Origin: Xiphydria camelus
Taxonomy: Eukaryota > Arthropoda > Insecta > Hymenoptera > Xiphydriidae
Direction of reading: 5' to 3'
Assembly: GCA_963678675.1 (NCBI GenBank)
Contig: OY783192.1
Coordinates: 38,161,250-38,225,249 of the forward strand
Length of the DNA stretch: 64,000 nucleotides
A program made the position numbers and the translations under genes. Below, piece by piece: positions 55,023 through 64,000 of this stretch; within the stretch, counting starts at the first letter, position 1, and each line of letters starts with the position of its first letter. Under the pieces are notes generated by a model that did no database searches, was not told the origin of the DNA, and worked only from the letters and a program-made list of their open reading frames with translations.

Positions 55023-56470
55023 TTAGTCCTCATCCGAAAGGGGTTCGTATTGCGCGGAGAGCAGCGGCGCAGGTTCCGCCTGCGTTTGCTCGACTTTGGT
55101 CGTCGAGGCGGAAGCCGAGGTCGGAGGAGGCGGCGCGGGTGGCGGTCCTGTATGCACTCCTAAAGCGCTGAAAGGGTAGAAAGTGGTCGGGGCGGGAGGG
55201 GGAGGCTGTGGAGGTTGGTTGTTACCCTCGTCAATGACCATCTCGCCTCCGGCAAGACTGTCTACCCCCGCGCCGGACTTCTCCTCCTTCTCCGAGACTC
55301 CGCCGCCGCCGCCGCCGCCGTTTCTGTCTCCCGTCGAGCCAGCTTTATCGTCCTCGGACGTTCGCATTACCTCGACTATCTTATTCTTAACGTAGTCCAG
55401 CGGGGAGAGGTGCGGTTTGTTCGACGGCGATCCGGAAGTCGTAGTGGCAGTGGTCGTTTCGTAGAATCGCCGCGCGTAATGATTGGCCGTCGCTTCCGGC
55501 GGTGACATCGACTCGGGATGAAACTGCTTGGCTACCGAGGCAGCCTGGGGCTGCTGTTGCTGCTGCTGCTGCTGAGCCACGCGAATTATCTGACGCTCGT
55601 CACCGGGCTTGGCGGAATCTGCTTCCACGCCTTTCCGTCTCTTCCACTGATCTTCGTGGTACCTGTGCGAGTTTCGAAATAATCTCATTGATTGCACGCT
55701 GCGAAGCTATCGAGAAGGGCGACTGTTACGAAGCGAACGTCATCTTGGATCGAACTTACCCTGCGTACGATCTGTAGGATGAATGAGGTTGACCGTAATC
55801 TTTCGTCACGATATGATCGACGTGTTCACCGAGCGTCATAGCTTTGCTTGCGCTTGAGCTTCCACTTCCACTGCCCGATCCGCTGTTACCACCTCCCGCT
55901 TCGGCGGCCGGACTATGCGCGGCACCGTTAGATTCCGCGGGACCGTCCCGATGGAATCCCTGAATGATAACGTAAGATTTTAACGTTATGCATTAAATGA
56001 TCATTCGAAAAAATAAGCGAGGACGGCCTATTGGTGTACAATGGCATTCACCTTAACCGCAATTCATAAAACGGCTTCAAGTGCACATCATCGTACATCG
56101 ATAAGACTATCTTTCTCTGTTTAACGCTAACCTTGAATTCCGTGCAGGATCCAGTTAGGCAAATATAGCGTGAAATTATTTAAAAGAACTTTAACATTAA
56201 TTAACGAACCTGAAAGAGACGATCGCCGGGTCTCGTTGGTTGACTATTCGACGTGGGAGTTCCGCCGACGTTTTCTACGCTCTGATTAATCTGATGCGTG
56301 ATGATTGCTTCGATCAGAGTGGCAGCAGTTACAGTATTCGATGATTCACTTTGTTGCTGATTCGGGGCTGGTTGGCCTTGCCTTGACGCTGATGGTTGCT
56401 GCTGCTGTTGTTGTTGTTGCTGCTGCTGCTGCTGCTGCTGTTGTTGTTGCTGTTGTTGCTGCTGCTGTTG

Positions 56471-56510
<40 letters not shown>

Positions 56511-58924
56511 ATCCTGGAAGACGGAGGGAATCCGCTGCTCAACATCCTGGAGGAATCCCTGTCAATTTGTTGGTGCTGCTGCTGATCCCGGTAAATCTGC
56601 GCGATATGACGCCTCTCGGCCTCCATGCGTTGTTGTTGTTGAATGTGCTGCTGTATCTGTTGTTGCTGCTGATGTAAATCCCTCTCGCGTTGTTGCACGG
56701 CCAAACGGTGTTCCGCGTGGTACTGTTGTATCTCCTTCTCCCGCTGCACCGCGAGTCTGTGCTCCTGCTGTTGCTGGAGCTCCTTTTCGCGCTGTTGAAC
56801 CGCCAGCCGATGTTCCTGATGCTCCTTCTCCCGTTGCGCAGCGGCGAGCTGCTGTTGAATCTCTTTTTCCCGCTGTTGGTGCACGGCTATTCGATGCTCG
56901 GTGTGCTGAATCTCCTTTTCTCGCTGCTGAACCGAGAGTCGATGCTCGTGCTGCAACTCCTTCTCTCGTTGCTGCACGGCCAGTCGATGCTCCTGCTGCT
57001 GCATCTCCTTCTCGCGCTGATGATGTTGATGTTGCACGGTTATGCGATGCTCGAGCTGCTGAATCTCCTTTTCTCGTTGCAACCTGTGCTCTTCCTTCTC
57101 CCTCATGTGTACGAGGTCTCTCTCCCGCTCTCTGTCGCGTTGCTGCTGCTGATGCGCCACTGCCATTCGGTGTTCCGCCTGCTGCATCGCGATACGATGC
57201 TGCTCTTGCAGCCTCATCTCTTGTTCGTGAAACGCTCGATTGTTATCAACGTACCTGTCGGCCAGCAGTCGTTCCGCCATCGTCTTGCCGAGGCCTTCGT
57301 GACCACTGCTGCCGGTCGGCGGATGGCCGTGAGGATGCGGTACTGGAAGACTCGGCTGCTGAACGGCAACGTCCACGAGGCTGGAAAACGCTTCCAGCCC
57401 CGGTGGCGGTGGCGGATAGTAACTCTGCTTTTGCGGATTATGCCTCTGAATGACTCCTTGGCGCGGTTGCGTGTGAGGCGCGGGAGGCGGTGTGCTGGTG
57501 AAGTACAACGTCGAAGGGGGAGGAGGTTCGTTTTTCCCTGCCGGCTCGCCAGCCCCGTTACCTCGTCCCCTGGCGTGCATCTGTTGGCTGGTGATGTAAT
57601 CGTTCATGATGATCTGTCGCGAGGAGAGCTGCTGCTCCATCGTATAACTAGGCGGTGGTCGCGTCGAATACGAGTTGTACTGATTGCTGTGCGTCACCAC
57701 GACACCTTGGTTCTGAGGCTGTCCGGGCAGGACGACGTTGCCGACATTCGCGGGTGAATGCCTCATCGGACGATGGTAGTCGTACATCGGAGCGCGTTTG
57801 TCAACGGCGAACGGATGGACCGGGGTACCCTGCGTTATGGAGCCGGTCTCCTTAGGAGCCTGACTACCACTGCCGGTGCTTCCGCCGCTCGCGTTTCCCG
57901 GCGGCGTCATCTGTCGAAGAAGACCTTCGTAACGAGCACCGGATACCGGTGTGCCGTGCGTAATAGAACCACCCTTGTGACTAGTATTGATGCCGGCCAA
58001 TTTCGGAGACAGTTTCGGGTGTTGGGGCGGCGGTGCCGCGACTTTGTTCATCTTCGGCGTCAGAGGCGCCTGCGGTCGAGGTGAAGACACGTAGACCAAC
58101 GGACTCTTGGCTCCGCGTCCTTGCTCCGGATGTGGATGCGGATGGTAGTAAGCCCCCGGAGGCGGTTCTGGTCGATAAAGGGTAACCGGAGGCGGTTTGT
58201 GCGGCGGTTGCAGCGTATGATTGTACTCTGGTTGTAGCCGAGGCTTCTTGATACTCAAATCGAGAGTTCCCTCGGTCTCGCGCAGCGCTTGCTGAACTTG
58301 CATCACGACTAAACCCTCTTTCGGCAAGTCTGCGGGCTGAGTTTGACTGCTAGGCGCCGGCGGCGGACAAGGTGTGATGGTCGCCTGCATCTGACCTGTT
58401 GCCGATGGAGAAAGGGCTGCTTCAATGCTCGTGAAAGTCATCACGACGAGACGATGGATGACGATGCGCGATGGGAAGAGATACGCAATCTTGGGGGAGC
58501 TTTCGTTTTGCTATTGATTCGAAGTTTCTTCGAACTAAACCGAAGAGATGAGAGTAAGTTGTAATTGCAAATCCTGTACTCACCTATTTGTTGAGGACTG
58601 GGGGCAGAGTGATGACCGTGGTGAGGCCCGGACACGACGGAAAGAGTCGCCAAATTCGAGTCCCTGCTCGACAAGGTCGGAGGGATGTTCGCAGGTGCCT
58701 TGTATTCGCGGACAAATGTGATGTCATTGCGGTGATCCGTCTTGAGGATGCTCGATATCGTTGGCGTGCCGGAGCTGACGGGGATGGACGAGCCGGCTGA
58801 GTTGGATGGACTGTTGGGATTTCTTTTCAATTGCATCTCGATTACACCAAGCATGAGATCTTTGACGGTCAGGGGGTTGGCATTGCTGGTTGTGGAAGGC
58901 GGTGAATGGATAACTGCAGGCTTC

Positions 58925-58959
<35 letters not shown>

Positions 58960-60401
58960 CTGGAGGACAGTGTTCGTGTTGCCGGTCGTTGTTAACGTAA
59001 CGACGACACTACCATTGTCCAAATCGGCACCTCCTTGACCCTCGTCCGCCGTCTCCTGGAACAATCAGCCAACCTCTATCAGACGGCTCTATCACCGAGA
59101 AGAGCAGATTGGAGCTGCGATGGGCCCTCTCGTCATTTGATATAGCTTTTACTTTGGCAAAGCCTGTCGGGACTTGCGCTCGTACGAACTCTAAGTAACG
59201 GCGTTGAGAGAAAGGAAAAGTAACGCGACGAAGAGCCGCCAACAAAATTCGTCTTACCGTGGCAGAACTGTCGTAATCTTCTCTATTCGCAGGCGGTGGA
59301 ACACCACCCGTGGAAGGTTGTTGAGGCGTCACCACGGACACCGAAGGTGGGACCAGCGAGACTACAGCTATATCCGAAAGTTTATCACCGAGTTTGGGAT
59401 CTGTTGATTGCTGCTGCATTGGCATCTGTAACGAAGCGCTCGTCGAGCCAGCAACCGTCGTACTACTCGATATCGTATTCGCAGGACTGCCAGCGCTCGC
59501 AGTATCACTCGAATCATGCACCTGCGAATGGAGCAGATACGTTTTCTCAGTCAAGCGGAAAAGAGCAGGATTTTCGAAGGAAGAGAACTCGACGACAATC
59601 GGATCGAATTGCTTACAGCCAACTCATCACAGCTACTCGTACTACTGCCGCTCTCCTCCTCGTCGGTGAGACAAGGCCTTCGCTCTTCACCCAGCGACTG
59701 ATAGTACTCAGCCACCACTTGATCCAATCCAAGTTTCTTACGATACGTAAGATAGTAATTTTTACATTGATGATTGGACTTCCCCGAAATTTGTTCCGAG
59801 ACTTTCGGCCAATTTGTGCCGTGCTCCCTCAACGCTCTCCTGAGTTGTTCCACCTCGTCGTCAGTCCACTGCCGTGCCGAACTGTCCGCGTCTTCGGAGG
59901 TGTCGGTACCACCGGACAAATGCGGCGCCAAACGACGGGATATCCGATTGAAGCACGCCGAACAGCACTTGGTTACATTGCTGGGAATCTCTGGAAGTGC
60001 AAGGCGATCCGATGGTAACACACAACACCTCTGGGTGCTACGATACTCAAGCTCGCACTGATCGCGAACGATTCGATACTCACGGAACTCTTGAATGACG
60101 GGATCCCGAATATCCGACGGAAGATCGAACCATTTCGGTGGTAGCGCGCGCAACCGCTTTACGCGGCTCTTGGAATTGACGTTGTTCAGATTGGGACAGC
60201 TGGGCAAGGGACAGGCAATGTAACGACCTCGGACTGCCTTGCATCTGCAAGTATTGCAGACCCGCGAGCCAGGAGCTACCTGGTCCTCTCTCAAGCCGTA
60301 CTGGGACGCCTGACTTCTAGACAGCACTCTGCTTTGAGCACCACCTTCCACCATGTTTTGGCAAACCGCACAGGCGTGTGGTCCCAGTTGCCTGCCACTC
60401 T
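55023..60401 (-). CDS. Smr: Smr (SMRTER), NCoR/SMRT nuclear corepressor, 3' part
   Basis: Corepressor bridging nuclear receptors such as EcR to histone deacetylase 3. Six exons are in view: 60401-59617, 59521-59258, 59055-58584, 58416-56210, 55959-55760 and 55662-55023, joined in phase (about 1521 aa); 5' exons are missing. The first visible exon has Cys pairs (CAVC, CNTCRC, CPLPSC, CSAC), then SANT2 (QWTDDEVEQLRRALREHG to CKNYYLTYRKKLGLD, about 59710-59875). The 2.2-kb exon has NCoR GSITQGTPV repeats, RQIIMNDYITSQQMHARG, a Q/R/E/K helix, 38 glutamines and the CoRNR-type box LIEAIITHQI. Exon 55959-55760 has a second box-like LGEHVDHIVTKDY. The end, EPAPLLSAQYEPLSDED, is nearly identical to vertebrate NCoR. 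The 58416 acceptor is chosen because it alone restores phase. Confidence 0.92.
56396..56509 (-). repeat. Poly-glutamine tract, 38 codons, in Smr
   Basis: An uninterrupted run of CAG and CAA codons, seen as CTG/TTG on the plus strand, encodes 38 glutamines. The mixture of the two codons makes it more stable than a pure CAG run, but the right end has a nearly pure CAG block of about 11. A second run of 13 codons lies near 58926-58964 in the preceding exon. Confidence 0.9.
56580..57215 (-). repeat. EHR-REKE repeat region in Smr
   Basis: About ten imperfect copies of a 13- to 17-residue unit, roughly EHRLAVQQREKEIQQQ, follow one another (variants: EHRLSVQQREKEIQH, EHRIAVHQQREKEIQ, EHRLAVQREKEIQQY). 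Strongly charged, Gln-rich and proline-free, it should form a long helix. Vertebrate NCoR has a short ERERERE run at the matching place. Confidence 0.85.
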
Positions 60402-63400
60402 CTGAAAGATAACGGCCACGGAGATATGATCGTTGAACATTAAGAAGACACTGCTTCTCATAAAATCATTACGATTATCATTGTTCAGTGATCCTTGGGA
60501 AAAGAGAGGAAAACACAAGTACGTGAGCTGGCTAATATAACTTAAAATTTAGAAACTACAACCACCGAGGAATGAACATTCCTGCCAGCATCTTTTACAT
60601 TAATTTAATCTTGGTTTTTTCCTGAAGTCGCCCGAGAAAATGAAAAATAGCTAACTCGTGTAATAATTACAACCTTCACGGCCCTTTGAAGAAAGTAGAA
60701 TAGACGATGCTTTTAAACTGTGTCGTTAGCGATTCTTAGATCGCTACCGTTCTCAAATGGACGTTATCAGCTGTCAGTTGCCTGATAATTACCGTTTCCC
60801 ACGTTCTCAGACAGAGCGATCATACGCAAAAACGCAATGGGGATAATGTCCTCCGACGTGAATTAAAAACGAGAATGGATAACTAATGTGAGTACCTGCT
60901 GAATGTGTATTGATCGTCCAAACGAGCCAATTATATTCACATTAAACGTAACATCTATGTTTTACTCATCGACGATGCGAGCTGGTAACCGGGTGCTCCG
61001 CAGAAAACCCGTTCTTCGTTATTTTGTAAGGCCGGCACGATTCGTTACAAAAGTGAGATGAGTAAATTGCATGAATCGCGTGTCTAAGCTTCCTTTCAGG
61101 ATACAGCAGAAGCCCAGTTGGACGGAAGAAGGAATCTTCATCGAAAATGGACAGCCAATAAAACGAATGCTTCCTGTCCTTTGTGCGATGCATTAAATTT
61201 GCTTCACTATAACCTGCATCAACGCTACCAAGATACGCCTCGCTGAATGCAACTGTGTATTCAGTGCGGAATTTCTGGAGCATTAATGAATGCATTATTA
61301 CCGTCGTCACATGATATCCGCAACGCCCCAAGGATAAAATAAAAAATACATAACACGCGGAGAACAAAATAAATTCCAATCGCCCGAAACTACGATCCAA
61401 TTGACTTTTTTTAATCTCTTTATCTGCGTGACATTAGTTTCGATGTCGATATTGAAGAGGGGACGAACAAACCGATCGAATATCCAATGCGATACGCATG
61501 AGAGATTGTCGCTATTTTCCCTTTTCCCTGGTTGCAAGGTAAAATCGTCAGGAAATCCCCGAAGGACTAGGGGAGTATGGATATTTTATCTCCGCTCAGT
61601 GGAAGTCTAACGACCACGCGCAGCCGGCCGTTCGTGTATAAATAAATAAACGAGCTTCGCGTATTGAAGTTTCCCGGATTGGTACGCGCGCGCGTCTGCC
61701 TCGTTCGACCGGGCTCGATCGTTGGTAGCGGAAGGATTTTATTTATTCGTTGTAGCCTTAAATAAATAGTGCTAATCAGGATGCCGGCGGAGAGATGAAG
61801 GGCGGGGAGGTCATTTGGGTTATGACGATCAAGCGCTGACGGTGATGAAGGAGGAGGAGAGCGAGGAGGGAATAGAGCGTGTACAGAACGAGTGGAAAGC
61901 AGAATAATTACAGAGGTTCTGTCGGTTAACTAATTAAGGGTAGCCAATTAAAAAGTTCACGTTCCTACGCCGTCGCGAAATTACCTTGGAGAAAGGAAAC
62001 TCTAAATTCTTTGCGTTTATAGTTCTTTTGGTTCAGAGCATTTCGCTGGTCGAATGATAAATTCAGTGTGAATTTTGTATTTTGTAAATGACCTCAATAC
62101 CTCGCTAAAAACCTAAATCATGCTATTATGACGTACATCAAATTCGTCAAATAGATAAGTTCGCTATCTAGCGGCACACGACACGATTCGTTCAGCATTC
62201 GCTAAAAGATTTGTACGAAATGACGGACGGGAAAACACATGCGATACCCAGTTGCAATAGTATTGTGGTCCACCAAAATAACCGTAACATCGCGTCAGAA
62301 TCCACGACACTAATTGACAAGTAATCCCTGGCGTTGGTGTTTTGACCGCGGTCATTTCCGATTGGCGAATATGCATTTCTTTTTCCCCGATATTCCGAAA
62401 ATGCTCACGTTCAGATTGTTTAGCTCTGATCCTTCTTTTTTTTTCGAAATTGGAGAAATATCACTCTGCTTACGAGACATCCATTCCTACTGCTTTCTTT
62501 TCAAAATCGGATAGAATTCGGAAAAGGAATTCGTTCTGCTTTTTTCCTCGATGAAATAAAGACAGCTTTCACGAGAATGAAAAGGGAGGAATAAAAAGGT
62601 CCAAATGTCGTTTGTGCATCCGAGTTCATTCCCTGGAATTCGCCACCCTTTCCCTAGCCCTTGGAACAAAAGCTAGAAGAAAGAAGCCGTTTGAAAGACA
62701 AATGAATGGAATAAAATGCATCGTGCAGGAGATTCTGCTAATTAAGCCGACGCCGCGTAGTGAAGAGAACGCGAGGACAAGGGGCGTACCCCTGAATATT
62801 TGATAAAGGGTGCACGAAGCTCCGAGCACCGCCTACCCTTCTCTTCCCCTCCCTATACTCATAGCCAGAGCCTCTGAAATATCGCGTTCGTTCTACCAAC
62901 ATTACTGCTGTGGAATATTTCATCGATTTCGTAAACTCGATCTCTCCTCGCCCGGAAAGACTTCGTTTGAGAGAGCTTCGCTTCCGAGCATTTTTTCTGG
63001 ACTTTCTCCGGGCTCCCGTTCTTATGCGTGACGATTTAATTCGAAATGCGACAATGACACTGCTCTTGAATTGGAAGCGATCACATAGATCAATAGAGGA
63101 AACAAAACGAACGATGCACGCACGTGTACTAGATTCGGAAAGACTAGAGGGGAAAACGAGACGAAGTCAGATGTAGAAGTGTGGGTGCCTAACGTTGCGA
63201 TAATAAAGTATTCCCTTTGATTCCGCATCGGAATAAGCGATGAGGACCCGGATATAATGCAACTAACGGGTGGCGTCGCAAATAAGGTAAGCTCGAGTTG
63301 TAAAGTGGATTGACGAAGTGTGGAGGGCGGAGAGGTACGAGCAAATTGCGAGGTGAGAGCGAGTTGTTACGCGCGTGCACCCTTATCGGTTATAAATGTT

Positions 63401-64000
63401 AGAGAGAGAGAGAGAGAGAGGAGGAGGGGGAGGGGAGGAGACGAGAAGAAAAGAGGGTGGGCGGTCGACCGTTGAGCTCGTTTGTTCGCCCTCTCTCTAC
63501 TCAGGGCTTGCTTGAGGCTAACATTTTTGTATTTATGTATTTATGAGATTTGTGTTTCGCCGAAGCGGAGAGCAAAAATGATTAAAAGCAAACAGGACGA
63601 GGGGAGAGCTGTAGCGACCCGTAGATTCATATATATTATATCTCTGGACCCGAACGATGTAAAAAGAAGTGCGGTTGCGTCGATGTTGCCTGCCGAGAGA
63701 GCGTTTCAATCGAGGAACGTTTCTGAGAATACGATGTACGTACACGTTCTACCTGTGATCCTCTGCGGTTATTTCAAGAGGGTCCCGTGACTCGTCTTCC
63801 TCTGATTCTCGGATAGGAACTTGTATTAATTCGATTAGACGAGAAACAGTCGGGTGAGGAAATAGGAAGGGAGTGAGACGTTGGACAAACACGAAATCAT
63901 CATACGAGATATCCCGTACAGATGCTCGGGATACCAGAGTTGATTACAGTAGTGAGGTACTGTGCTCTCGTTCCGCAAATAACATCTGTCAATTAGAGAG
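60402..64000. other. Probable Smr intron / 5' flank
   Basis: The visible Smr begins at an acceptor (60401), so this stretch is probably intron of that gene. I could not assign an upstream exon. Open frames here (for example 60966-61400 on minus, without an ATG) look like chance. Confidence 0.4.
63401..63421. repeat. AG microsatellite
   Basis: About ten uninterrupted AG units are followed by G/A-rich sequence (GGAGGAGG) to about 63460. Confidence 0.85.

Noticed and set aside
56305..57757. Long plus-strand frames opposite the Smr repeat exon
   Set aside because: They are antisense readings of CAG/GAG-rich codons (poly-Leu, poly-Ala, poly-Val) and not genes.
60966..61400. 144-codon minus-strand open frame
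   Set aside because: It starts at TTG, shows no known motif, and has no evident splice partners with Smr.

Overview
The window is a gene-dense piece of nuclear DNA from an insect. Genes are interrupted by short GT-AG introns, and the proteins are animal ones (PCM1, MKS1, Carboxypeptidase D, an Hsp110-class chaperone, the corepressor Smr). CpG-rich sequence, many small introns, small TIR elements and a poly-glutamine-rich Smr suggest Hymenoptera, perhaps an ant. That placement is inference; no species can be read from the sequence. All gene models were assembled by hand from splice sites, reading-frame phase and remembered family features. No alignment or RNA evidence was available.

Layout, left to right. 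(1) 1-206 (-): 5' end of an unrecognised gene that runs off the left edge. (2) 3227-5089 (-): four-finger C2H2 protein. It is divergent, across about 1.1 kb, from (3) 6159-14200 (+): PCM1, the centriolar satellite scaffold, 16 exons. (4) 14921-16205 (-): unrecognised two-exon gene. (5) 16885-17417: a MITE-like element with long inverted ends. (6) 18033-18501 (+): VMA21, a V-ATPase assembly factor. (7) 20179-28175 (-): HSPA4/Hsc70Cb (Hsp110), with two heat-shock elements upstream and a candidate 36-codon cassette exon. (8) 29235-30587 (+) GPN1 and 30720-31684 (-) GPN3: paralogous GTPases, tail to tail, with predicted overlapping 3' ends. (9) 32012-33336 (+): NSRP1, divergent from GPN3. (10) 33805-42007 (+): Carboxypeptidase D (silver), with four carboxypeptidase-like units (two catalytic, two degenerate) and a likely short secreted isoform. 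(11) 44731-46103 (-): EF-hand rhomboid protease (rho-4 type). (12) 47382-51084 (+): MKS1, a ciliary B9-domain protein, with a perfect RFX X-box about 165 bp upstream of its start codon. (13) 55023-60401 (-): 3' part of Smr, the NCoR/SMRT corepressor, whose N-terminal exons lie further right or outside the window.

The genes are mostly housekeeping and unrelated. Some share biology: GPN1 and GPN3 act together in RNA polymerase II assembly and import, and PCM1 and MKS1 both serve centrosome/cilium biology. I found no CRISPR array, rRNA, tRNA, virus or toxin gene. The most notable observations are the fourth CPD unit, the HSPA4 cassette exon and heat-shock elements, the MKS1 X-box, the GPN1/GPN3 arrangement, three inverted-repeat elements, and the glutamine and EHR-REKE repeats of Smr.
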